From Adiantum capillus-veneris (taxonomy: Eukaryota; Streptophyta; Polypodiopsida; Polypodiales; Pteridaceae), in contig CM043959.1 in the NCBI GenBank assembly GCA_014529385.2, positions 57,084,753-57,148,752 on the forward strand: DNA of 64,000 nucleotides. Direction: 5' to 3'. A model generated the notes under the pieces. The model did not search any database. It was not told where the DNA came from and saw only the letters and a program-made list of their open reading frames with translations. Numbering within the stretch: the stretch's first letter is position 1; each line of letters begins with the position of its first letter. A program made the position numbers and the translations under genes. Of the stretch, positions 49,047-58,261 are shown in pieces.

Positions 49047-50809
49047 CGAGTCAGGAGCGGGAGAAGATGGACCTGAGCCCGTCGTTTTTATCCTTTTCGA
49101 TGCACCTCCTTCTTCCTCACTTTGTACCTCTTCGATGTGCAAGCTCTGTAGACGAGCTCGTTCCTTTGTTGATGGTAGCTTCCCCACGGGCATCAGGCAT
49201 CTTTTTTCCCTCAGAAACAGCCGCTTGTTGTATGGATCTAAGCTTTTCGAGTCTTCAACCCCTGCAGCCAGAGCCTGAGCTGTGTAGGACATGAAATAGA
49301 GGGCTCTCAGTGCTTCTCACCCATACCCAATGCCAAAGACGCGTAGAGCAAACTGTTTCTCAATCAGAATTAGTTTTTCTACGTTTAGTGGGAGGTTGTG
49401 CCCACCACACAATCTTGTAATAACTTTCATTGCAAACAGTGGGAACTTTGCATTGTCATCGGAGTATTCCTTGTGGTATATTATGATCTACATAAAAATT
49501 GCAATGAATTTATGGGTTGTAAGTGGGATGAGTACAATTTCCAAGTACTTGAATTGTTTCTACAAACCTTTTTGTGGTTGAAATGCCTGATGTAGTGAGA
49601 CAACGCCGCATCCTTGCCTTGGACTCCAATGACAAGCCCTTGCCGTGAGCCTCCCGCTCTTCTAAGGAAACTATCGTCATACACTAGCACCTGGCCAGCA
49701 AAAAAAAATGATCATGATATTTTATCACTGGGCCATCTCTAATACCATCTGAATGCATGACAAAAGTTACCATCTGATTCTCGTCCATTTCCAGCATCGA
49801 CCTCCCCCACAAGTGAATAGACTAACTATTCATTACCTGATCTTTGGGTGCCACGTGCCTGCCCATGTTTTCCAAGCCGAGTTGTTTTGTTGTCGATTCA
49901 AACTGCTCATCTGTTGGCAAATTGGCCTCTCCGGACTTCGCTTCATTGAAGGTATCTTTGATCAGTTGCCATCTTGAAGTGAACTGTGAGTCGCGGACAG
50001 TTGTGTCAGCAATAAGATGTTGGTCCACTCCATCATCGTCCACAAACCCCATGTCTGCCTCACAAAAAATCGCAATTGCCCGCTAGGCAGTAGTCCTCCC
50101 GTATATTGAGCTCATGCATGATATCTATGAGCAGAACATAGTGGGTGTCGCCCGCCATAGCAAAGCTGGGAGCACAATTCAGAGGCAAAGTCACTTCCTT
50201 ACTTGGACTTTCTTGCTTGCACCCTATTGCTGCATCCGCAAGAGAAACAAGAGTTAAGCCCGCATCAAATGTTTCCTTTAGTGCCTCTACCCGCTCTTCT
50301 TCTGGGTCGAATTGCACCTCCACATCCTCTACCTCTTCCTCCGGCGCCAATGGACAACTACCGAAATTTGTTGACTACGAAGTCTCTGATTCACCATCCG
50401 TTTGCAAGTATAAGTAACAGACAAACCCATGGTAAAATTCCAATAAGAGACACTTTTTGAAGTGCTTCATACACCTGTCTTGTACAAGCAGTGCATTGGA
50501 GGGACACTTTTCTAGACAGCGATTCAGTCTCCTTGAAGCACTCTTGTTAGGGTCAAGGTCTACTGGGTGCACATATCTCATGCCATCAACTGTCATGGAA
50601 TTGTCACAAGTGACTGCCTCATACTATTGCAAATGGATTTGTAGGTACTCAAAGGAGCAATCTATAATCCTCTATATAGAAAACTCTGCATTGAACATTC
50701 CTGATAGTTTTGGTGCACGGTGATGAGCACGGGCATTACATAAGAATGTGAATAGTTTTTCTTTACATGTATCCTCACTCACGTCTGTCTCCAAGACTAT
50801 GATCCCCAT
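49047..50809 (-). pseudogene. G2: orphan multi-exon gene of the 12-kb element
   Basis: Minus-strand model: start ATG at 50809, just after a TTTCTTTCAG acceptor. Exons are 50809-50475, 50357-49837, 49690-49568 and 49274-49047. All three introns (117, 146 and 293 bp) are GT-AG and keep phase. The protein (about 400 residues) has MGIIVLETDVSEDTCKEKLF, a Glu-rich stretch (APEEEVEDVEVQFDPEEE), VLVYDDSFLRRAGGS and GVQGKDAALSHYIRH, and ends with a basic patch (ASKRIKTTGSG), a possible nuclear signal. Two TAG codons lie in exon 1, and one extra T in a T-run near 50055 shifts the frame. I do not recognise the family. Dyad array 1 lies immediately upstream (50849-51310), where its promoter should be. 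Confidence 0.6.
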
Positions 50810-50848
50810 AACTGAAAGAAAAATCAAGCCAAAACTATTTGGTGTCAT

Positions 50849-51310
50849 AACCAAGCGAATGTTGAGCCTCGAGTACCCCTCAATGTCTCTTTTCGCTTGG
50901 TTCTATCCCGTGCGCTAATGTCATAAGAGGTGATGTTAGTTGAGTCAGAACCAAGCGAGTAGGGCCCCCAAGAATTTCCAAAGGGCCCTATTCGCTTGGT
51001 TCTGTCCCATGCGCTAATGTCATAAGAGTTGACGTTAGTTGAGTCAGAACCAAGCGAGTAGGGGCCCCAAGAATCACCGAAGGTCCCTATCGCTGGGTTA
51101 TGTCCCGTGCGCTAATGTCATAAGAGGTGATGTTAGTTGAGTCAAAATCAAGCGATTAGGGGCTCCACGATTCACAGAAGGGTCCTATTTGCTTGGTTCT
51201 ATCCCGTGCGCTAATGTCATAAGAGGTGATGTTAGTTGAGTCAGAACCAAGCGAGTAGGGGCCCCAAGAATCTCCGAAGGGCCCTATTCGCTTGGTTCTG
51301 TCCTGTGACC
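50849..51310. repeat. Dyad-repeat array 1: ~99-bp unit, 4 copies plus partial
   Basis: Units begin near 50892, 50991, 51089, 51188 and 51287. Each contains TTCGCTTGGTTCT, then GTGCGCTAATGTCATAAGAG, then CAGAACCAAGCGAGTA, so the first and last words are inverted repeats about 50 bp apart. A lone half-site (CCAAGCGAA) precedes the array. It lies directly upstream of G2. Confidence 0.93.
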
Positions 51311-51478
51311 TAAGCATTCGGAACAGGTGGATAAGAACAGAGCATTTAATGTTATCAGTGATAGATTTATAGGTCTACTCACTCACTATGCCCAAACTCA
51401 GGCACGGTCACACAAGGAGTAATTATTACAACCATGAATGCAGTACGGTCACATAAGGAGTAATTATTCCAACCATGC

Positions 51479-52175
51479 ATGCGTTTTTACCCTAACGTAG
51501 TGGCTTCGGTGCGCACACAGTTAACACACAGGAAGGGGAGAGGCAGGGAGAAAGAACCTGTCTCTACAATATCCAATGGTTCTGAGTTGGATGGTGATGT
51601 CGTAGGCCACCTATGGCCAGAACCAAAGGGGGGCGATTGCGATGGCGATGGCGACACGGCAGCAAAGGACTCGACCCAGTGGAGGTCGCTCAACGCAGGA
51701 TCACGAGAGCTGGCCAAGTGGAAGAGCGCAAAAAATGCAAAGGCAACGACGATCTGTTTGTTCTACTTGGACATGGAGATGGCGATTGCAAGGGCGATCG
51801 GCGTTTGACTCTCAACGCAGGATCATGAGAAGTGGCCAGGGAGAAGAGCGCAGAAAATGCAAAGGCGATGGCGATCTATTTTTTCTACTTGGAGATGGAG
51901 ATGGCGAATGCAAGGGAGATCGGCGTCTGACTCTAAACGAAGGATCACGAGAGCTGGTCAACGGGAAGGGCGCAGAAAAGGCAAAGGCAACGGCGATCTG
52001 TTTGTTCCACTCGGAGATGGAGATGGGGATGGCGACTGCAAGGGCGATTGGCGTCTGTCTGACCCTAAACGGTCACTCAAAAAGGCACATGGGTTGCGCT
52101 CTCAAGGACAACCAGTATTAAATGGTCTCAGATTCCCATGCAGTACGATTTACCAACCGCAATCTCGCGCATAAG
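51479..52175 (+). repeat. Tandem repeats, ~125-bp unit, about 3 copies; coding status doubtful
   Basis: The block CTCAACGCAGGATCACGAG to GGCGATTGCAAGGGCGATC repeats with variation at about 51690, 51815 and 51940. It is open in several plus-strand frames (Arg/Trp/Asp-rich), but frames swap between copies. I treat it as repeat DNA that may be transcribed, not as a confident gene. Confidence 0.7.
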
Positions 52176-52289
52176 TGAAGTTGTCACCCTCCCCGAGGTA
52201 AGCATTCTGAGTTGAGGCATTACCCCCGCCAAACATCTCAAGTTTCAACTATTCTGCCTCTTTTTGCGTCCTCTACTACTCATCATTCT

Positions 52290-52417
52290 AATTAACTCTA
52301 CCCCCATCGACACTACGCGGTAAGCAAACTCCATCACCTCTTACTCTCACGCATCCTCCTTCTCTTACTCTTGTTCTGCAGTGCTTCAATGACTCGGAAC
52401 GCTACACACAATGAAGA
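52290..52417 (+). other. Candidate spliced leader exons of a plus-strand transcript
   Basis: A GTAAGC donor at about 52320 and a pyrimidine-rich TTCTGCAG acceptor at 52373-52380 bracket a small intron. The following exon (52381-52417) holds ATG at 52389 and ends in GAG|GTATGC, a good donor. This could be the 5' leader of G4, but direct joining to 54113 is not in frame. It would then only be untranslated. Confidence 0.3.
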
Positions 52418-52454
52418 GGTATGCTACTTACTACCCTTCTGTGGACTTGTATTT

Positions 52455-52680
52455 TGTGTAGTCAGTACCAGGCGAATAAGGGAAGGTAAACCCTGTTTGC
52501 TGCACTTGTTCTCTTGGTATAGGTCACGTCCTTGGTCAGTACCAAGAGAATAAGGTAAGGTTACTAAGTCCGAAGGGCCCTATTCGCTTAGTACTGACCA
52601 AAAGAAAAGTTAAGTGATGTCTGCTAGTACAGAGGTCAATACTAAGCAAATAAGGGGAAGGTAACCCATGCTTGTTGCGG
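52455..52680. repeat. Dyad-repeat array 2, irregular
   Basis: GTCAGTACCARGCGAATAAGG-type words at about 52461, 52534 and 52634 face CCTATTCGCTTAGTACTGACC at about 52578. The core GCGAATAAGG/CCTATTCGC is the same as in arrays 1 and 3. The flanks resemble array 3 (AGTGATGTCTGCTA). Confidence 0.85.
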
Positions 52681-52846
52681 ATTTAGGGTTTTCTTTTGCC
52701 AAATACGCGTTTCGATTTTATAAGAAAAAAACAAAATTACAACTGAACACCAAGTTTTGAGTTAGAAAACACTTCAAACTTTACAAAGAGTGGCCTATTA
52801 ATTTCTGGGGGTTTAGGGTTTGCAATAACCATGTAGTCCTTTTTCT

Positions 52847-53415
52847 TCACAGCCAGGCTATCTCTTCGCAAAGCCTGTTGGCAAAGTTAATGGCTTCCTC
52901 ATATTTACTGGCCAGCTCAAGCACTTCATCCTTCATTTCCTGAAGCCAATTAATGATAGCCTCCATAGAGCCATTCTCGGCGAGCAATTGCTGCATGTCT
53001 TCAAGCCTTCTTGCTTCCAAAGAGTCTTTAAGGATTGAGACCCTATGCCTAACGATCAGCATTTACTGCAGCTTCAGGCTAGCATCCTGCACAGAGCATT
53101 TAGCAAGTAAGCTCTTCAAACTAGGAGCTTGGAAATTGGGAGCAGAAAGCAAATAATTACCAGTGGCTTACCTCGAGAATTGACTCCTGTGTTGACAGCA
53201 GCCACTCCCGAGTTGTGTCGGTCGAGAACATTAAAGGTAACATCGGGGGAGGGCCAAGGGGGGACCTCATGAGGAGGGCCCAGATGCGGTGTTGCTGGTG
53301 CTGTGGGAGTGTACCTTGGAAAGGCATCACCACTATCCTAAGCTTCTTTTAGTTGTTCTGCGAAACCCTGAGGGAGGTTCTAAAACAACTGCTTCTTAAA
53401 TAGACTTTCAGACAT
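52847..53415 (-). pseudogene. G3: small Pro-rich/coiled-coil protein gene
   Basis: Minus-strand model: ATG at 53415, exon 53415-53172 (SESLFKKQLF, then PRYTPTAPATPHLGPPHEVP), donor CTCGAG|GTAAGCC, and second exon 53096-52847 after GTGCAG. The second exon reads DSLEARRLEDMQQLLAENGS and EMKDEVLELASKYEEAINFA, a clear amphipathic coiled coil. Stops occur in exon 1 (two TAG) and at the start of exon 2, and the phase across the intron does not fit, so the gene is decayed or my junction is wrong. Function unknown. Confidence 0.45.
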
Positions 53416-53660
53416 GCATTAAAAGCAGAGCCTGGGTTCTGGCTTATGAGTGAGTGGTCTGTGAGGGGTGGTACCGCCATGCACTTTCATGAGAGGTGGA
53501 TGTGGGAGAGAGAATCAATGGTACCATCCCCCCGATATTAGGGGAGGTGATGGGAGGGAACGACATGACAGTTAGGATCGCATCGATTTAACATCTCCTT
53601 CACATTGGTATTTTGTTGCAGCGGTGGATGCAAACCTATTCGTTTGCTTGTACACTTTAC

Positions 53661-54050
53661 TGAGGTCACTACCCAGCGAATAAGGTATTTTGTTGCAGGG
53701 GATGCAAACCTGTTCGCTTGGTAGTGACCTCAGAACATGTAAGTGATGTCTGCTATTACTATTTTCTGAAGTCACTACCGAGCGAATAAGGCAAGGCAAA
53801 CTCTTTCCTATGCACCTATTTGCTCGGTAGTGACCTCAGAAAATAAAAGTCATGTCCGCATTACTATTTTCTGAGGTCACTACCGAGCGAATAAGGCAAG
53901 GAAACTCTTTCCTATGCACCTATTCTCTCGGTAGTGGCCTCAGAAAATAAAAGTCATGCCTGCTATTACTATTTTATGAGGTCATTACCGAGCGAATAAG
54001 GCAAGGCAACTCTTTCCTATGCACCTATTCGCTCGGTACTGACCTTTTCT
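53661..54050. repeat. Dyad-repeat array 3: ~105-bp unit, 4 copies
   Basis: Units start near 53661, 53766, 53872 and 53977. Each has TGAGGTCACTACCGAGCGAA then TAAGGCAAGG, an ~18-bp spacer (CTCTTTCCTATGCA), and the inverted arm CCTATTCGCTCGGTAGTGAC, so one unit can form a ~25-bp stem. It ends 60 bp before the G4 start codon. Confidence 0.95.
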
Positions 54051-54112
54051 GAAATCTGAAGTCCCTTGTGCTAACAAATGAATTGTCTTTTGGTGTTATT
54101 GTATTTGTAGAG

Positions 54113-54550
54113 ATGCCTCATGTAAAGGCCTGCGCTAGGAGGGCAACAGGTGAACCTTTGAATGCTCAAGCAAGAAGACGTCGATATGAGGCGCACAGAG
54201 GTGTACTGCAAGAGCTGCGCAGGATAGAACGACACGTTCAACCTGCTATTCCACATCTCCCTTTCCAGCGAGTAGTGCGGGAGATTTGCAAGCAGTGGAG
54301 ATTCGGCATGCGATGGGCCAGCAGTGCACTCCTCTGCCTTCAAGAAATTGCTGAAGACTACCTCGTGGAATTCTTCAGCGATGGATATATCCTGGTTGCC
54401 CATGCACACCGCATCACTATCATGCTGCAGGATTTTGATACTCTTCGTAGGCTTTGTTTCCGCTACGATGGGCTGCTTCAGCCATTGCCTATCCGGGATG
54501 GTAGAACCATGGATATTCTCAACATCCCCCCTCTCCATCTTCGTGCACGA
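54113..54550 (+). CDS. Histone H3-like open frame (first domain of G4)
   Basis: 146 codons from ATG 54113 to TAG 54551. The histone fold is complete. The tail is about 15 residues shorter than canonical H3. It keeps the equivalents of K4, A7, R8, T11 and G12, has Arg at K9 and Ala at S10, and lacks most of the 15-40 region. A C-terminal extension of about 26 residues (LLQPLPIRDGRTMDILNI) follows the fold, which H3 does not have. The open frame could produce an H3 variant by itself if translated. Array 3 lies just upstream. Alternatives (chance, or a degraded host CENH3) are less likely, given the continuous frame into the transposon gene. Confidence 0.78.
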
Positions 54551-56289
54551 TAGACAGAGCCGTCTAGGGCTGAAACAAACAGCAAGAGGACCTGATCACG
54601 GGTCAAGAGAAATGACACAGATGGGCAGGCTGAGATAGCCGCAGAGGGCCAAGCGCAAGCCAGAGTGGACCCCAAGGCAGTCATGGAAGAAACAGAGACA
54701 GTTATCGAGGAGCCAGCTAGACACCAAAATGAGCAAGTCATGGAGGATCCGCAACCCATCGTGGATGATGAGGGACAAGAGCAGGTAAGGGTAGAGCCTG
54801 AGGCATCTATGGAGCAACCAATATTGAAGGAAAATGATCCGGAGCCTGAGGAGCTTGAGGCTACTAGGGAGGAGCTTGAGGCAGCCAGGGAGCCAGCTCA
54901 AGAAAGGCAAGGGCAAGGCTCTGCATCACAAGGGCCATCCAATGTATCGGATGAGTCAATTATTTTAGAGAAATCAACGAAGAGAATGAAGAGGAGTTGA
55001 GAACTTTGTTGAGCTCATCGCCTCTTCATGCGCACATACAGCTGCCTGCAAGGTCAGAGGAGGCCTGCATTACCAACCTCGATAATGTAGACTTCATGTG
55101 CATGCGCAGGTTCACCGACTCGCTCGCAACGAATGAGGTCGTCAATGTTGCTTTGTGGTAATTCTCATGCTCTTATTGACTCGCTTGGTATTCAAGTCTA
55201 ATCTCTACCATTTGTTCATGTTAGCCACGTTGTCTCGCTTCTACCCCCTGAGGTTCAAGAGAAAGTATACGTAATAGATCCGCTGATATCGCCTTATCTA
55301 TAGAACAACTCAGTTTTCTTTTTGAGTCTGATGAACTAGTTTAGCAGAGTCAACTTTGATCTAGCGCGCTTTCTAGTCACTGCGTACAATCAATCGTGAG
55401 TATTTTCTTGCCTTGTAAAAAACATCTTGCATTGAGAATCTCTCCTCATCTTTGATGGTGTCTTTGTAGTGATCATTGGAGTCTGATGTTATTTGACATG
55501 GAAGCTAAGATTGTTTACTACGCAAACTCCGGGCAAAGTAGGGCATTTCACGGTCGTGTAAAAATGTAAGATCCAATTGGGTACATTTGGAAAGCAGTGT
55601 CTCTTTGTAATGTGTTTCTGACTCAAGTGGTTATGTATGTAGTGCCGCGAAAAAACTTGTATGCTGTGTAGAGCATATTTTGTTAGAACGTGATCTAGGA
55701 AATGTAGTCCGGCACGAACGGGTAACCATGCCCACGCAGACTGATGACTATAGCTGTGGCTGGCGAACCTGTTTGAATGCCGTGTTTCTCATCAGTCAAA
55801 TTATGGATATACCGAACGGAGGTAATCTGCTGTTTTATTATTTGTTGCAATGTATGTATGAAGCAACAGATGTCTGTATCACGCTTCTATAGGAACTTCG
55901 ATTACATAACTACACCAACAACGATGTGCGACATTTTTATGTAATGGCCATCCAACATATTATAATCTCGGTAAACAGACGCACAAGAGAGAAAGCGGCG
56001 AGAACTGACGAGTTCGAAGAGGCTCGCATTAACGAAATGACGCAACGCCACAATCAGACTCAAGAAGAAGTTCAAAATATGCAAGAAGCAATAAACCAAT
56101 ATTATGCGGACGCCGCAGAAGTAGAGTAATGGGCTACACGTCGACGGCAAGAGCAAGAACGGCGGGAATCTTCATAGGTGCAAGAAGCATGGGAAGCCAT
56201 GGAAGAGGCCCATGATTTCGAGCGACGCAAAAGGATGCCCGAGACGAGCATCCCCAGAGGCAGAGGTAGCAGCAATCGGAGTAGAGGGC

Positions 56290-56395
56290 AAGGGAGGAGT
56301 GGCACAAACCGCGAGAGAGGATAGGGGACGAGTGGCACAAACCGGGGGAGAGGACAGGGGACGTGTGGCACAAACCGGGGGAGAGGACAGTAGCA
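56290..56395 (+). repeat. 33-bp in-frame repeats encoding an RG-rich tail
   Basis: GGCACAAACCGGGGGAGAGG-type units recur three times at 33-bp spacing, giving 11-residue SGTNRGRGQGT repeats at the C-terminus of G4. RG-rich tails commonly bind RNA or DNA. Confidence 0.85.
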
Positions 56396-56585
56396 GGGAA
56401 AGGGAGAAAATTACTTGTATAAATCTTGACAAAAACAACACAATATGTAAAGTTTTGAAACATTGAAAATGTACATTTTTGAAACATTGTTTGACCGCCA
56501 AAAAATGTCTCTGCATTAGTCATTTTGAAGAGTACATCATGGTTTGCATGGCATCAAAGCTCTTTGCGTGCACAAGGTATGTGAC

Positions 56586-57901
56586 CTAGCTTCCGGTGGA
56601 AGCAATTAAGTGAAGTGTATTTGTTAGTGACTCCTTGCACAATGTTGTTTTCTCCTTGCGCCTTGCAATCTGAAAAGAAGAAAAAGTTAGATTCGGTCAT
56701 AGTGTATTAAAGACAATCAAAATTTATCGATTTAGTAAGCACCTTTCTATTGTTGATACTGAATGCATACAATTCTGGCAAAAGTGGAAGTTCTTCACAT
56801 ATAAGATCTATCCTGAGCTGTGCCAGAGTTGTGCTTGACATTGTCTCCATCACAATAAGTAGGTTGTCTCGAAAGTAGAGCTCCATTGGTAAAGGTTTGT
56901 TCTCGAGGTTGTTCTCCGTATCTTGGTCGAGTGGAATAAGCTGCTCGCTAAGAAGATGATATCTAATATAGTAAAACGATACTAAGAAATTTTGAGAGCT
57001 TATAATGAACTTGCAAATTATGGACTTCTTTTGCAAAATACAGATTCTGTTCTGTGATTGTTTCCTATCCCAGTTATCATCTAAAAAGTCCAAACAGCTC
57101 TCAGACTTGCAAATGAACATTGTTGCGTTAGTTCTTATTTGCTCATCGAAGAAAAAATCTACAAACACTTAAAGAGGCATAAATAGTGCGAGCCGAACTA
57201 TTTTTGTGGCAATTGAATTCTTGAGGGACTTTTGTATATCCTGAAACAACTTATTCTTGAAGCTTTCACTAGTTTGCGAAGCAGGCAAGGACCAATCCTT
57301 GTTGTCAAAGGATGGAAGTGACAAAGGAGCTACACGACCCCAACCAATGGAAGTTCTCGGTTCCACATATGACATATCATAAAAGAAAATTCCATTATCT
57401 GCAAGTTCCTTGTGTTGTCTTCCTCGGTACATTTGCTCACCAATAAACGCATGGAAAGCATCAAAAATCCCAACTATGCTCTCAACTGGTTGCCAATCTG
57501 TCCTATTCGATGGATAAATATCTGAAACATACCAAAGATGATATCCACCACTTAATATTCGAATATAATCATGCACTAAGCGAGATGCTGAAATAACTTA
57601 TAGTTGGGTTGATGCCTTGGAAAACTTGGAGGAGATGTTTGCAACCTTAAGTCTGCATGCTGGAAAGCATGTTGTATGAGGACCTCTTTCACCCGCTTGC
57701 TTTGTGCACACACTTTTTAACTTGACCCTTGAAAGCCTCCACGAAATCATTGCGTTGCCTCCTCTTCCTCCTCCTAGTTTGCAGTAGAACCCAACTTCCG
57801 ATAGTTATTCGAGATGGAATCCATGCTTGATCGTCTGTAATATAACTGTTAAAAATGCTAACAGAGTCAATGCTAGTGCTAGGCCTTCGAGAAGTAGACA
57901 T
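56586..57901 (-). pseudogene. G5: orphan gene at the right end of the 12-kb element
   Basis: Minus-strand model: ATG at 57901, main exon to 56743, donor AAAG|GTGCTTAC, intron 56742-56670, last exon 56669-56586 ending ASTGS*. A further 63-bp GT-AG intron near 57030-56970 would also keep phase. The ~380-residue protein has TDDQAWIPSRITIGSWVLLQ, a strong basic patch (TRRRKRRQRNDF), GYHLWYVSDIYPSNRTDWQP, DAFHAFIGEQMYRGRQHKEL and LRIDLICEELPLLPELY. No family recognised; the basic patch suggests nuclear import. Lesions: a one-base shift at an A-run near 57720 and TAA codons near 57600 and 57170. It is transcribed away from the right TIR and converges on G4. Confidence 0.55.
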
Positions 57902-58234
57902 GGTGTGTAGTAGAATGAATACACAGAAAGGTTAGTGCAAATATGAAAAAGGGAAGAAGTTTTGAGAGGGAAGTAGAGCTACTCAAAGTCATATTTGGGC
58001 GGGAACAAAGATACTAGATAGAGTCTTCAATGAAAGTTCTGAAATTCCTCGGTACATAGTTAGTACGACTTACGGCATTTATGCCTTGAAAGCGTGAAAT
58101 TGTGCAATTTCATGAACCAAAATAATATTTCCTCCCTTTTTTTTAAAAAGAGATTGACTCCAAAATGTCGATTTTCAACGTAACATTAGCCTCTTCCTCA
58201 TTGGTCGAGCGCCACTCTCTCTCTAGAACTGAAA

Positions 58235-58261
58235 GGCCCAAAAGTGAGTCCAGCTTTGTCC
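58235..58261 (-). repeat. Right terminal inverted repeat of the 12-kb element
   Basis: On the plus strand GGCCCAAAAGTGAGTCCAGC then TTTGTCC; inverted relative to 46010-46036. Confidence 0.8.

Larger units (their letters stand above)
54113..56400 (+). pseudogene. G4: histone H3-fold domain, acidic linker, Ulp1/C48 cysteine protease, coiled coil, RG-rich tail
   Basis: Exons: 54113-55157, 55225-55395, 55470-55565, 55643-55821 and 55893-about 56400. The first three introns are GT-AG and phase-compatible. Residues 1-120 align with histone H3: the tail start MPHVKACARRATGE mirrors ARTKQTARKSTGG, αN LQELRRI, α1 LPFQRVVREI, α2 SSALLCLQEIAEDYLVEFF, α3 HAHRITIMLQDFDTLRR. A Glu-rich linker follows (54600-54960). 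The protease has His (55474), Asn where Asp is usual (55525), Gln (55737) and Cys (55755), in DHWSL and QTDDYSCGW. Exon 5 gives a coiled coil and SGTNRGRGQGT repeats. Several in-frame stops, mostly explicable as C-to-T changes, and a frameshift near 54985 make it a pseudogene. Fusion of the H3 and Ulp1 parts is inferred from frame continuity. Confidence 0.72.
46010..58261. mobile_element. 12.25-kb TIR element carrying at least five intron-containing genes, including a histone H3-fold/Ulp1-type gene
   Basis: The left end (46010-46036) and the reverse complement of the right end (58235-58261) agree at 24 of 27 positions, counted by eye, with the core GGACTCACTTTTGGGCC. Outside these the flanks share only CATTA. 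Inside lie G1 (+), G2 (-), G3 (-), G4 (+) and G5 (-), with tail-to-tail pairs G1/G2 and G4/G5, plus three dyad-repeat arrays. No other retroelement interrupts it. The target duplication is unresolved (TA or AT possible). I infer a large DNA transposon from the TIRs, the Ulp1-like gene, the transposase-like G1 and the absence of host genes. Confidence 0.75.

Noticed and set aside
50849-54050. CRISPR-like direct repeats with spacers
   Set aside because: The genome is eukaryotic, units are ~100 bp with internal dyads, and spacers are not unique. This is a tandem repeat array.
54071-54916. Minus-strand ORFs opposite the H3-like and acidic regions of G4
   Set aside because: They are shadows of the plus-strand frame, which shows clear histone homology. 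The Leu-rich minus product is the reverse of Glu codons.
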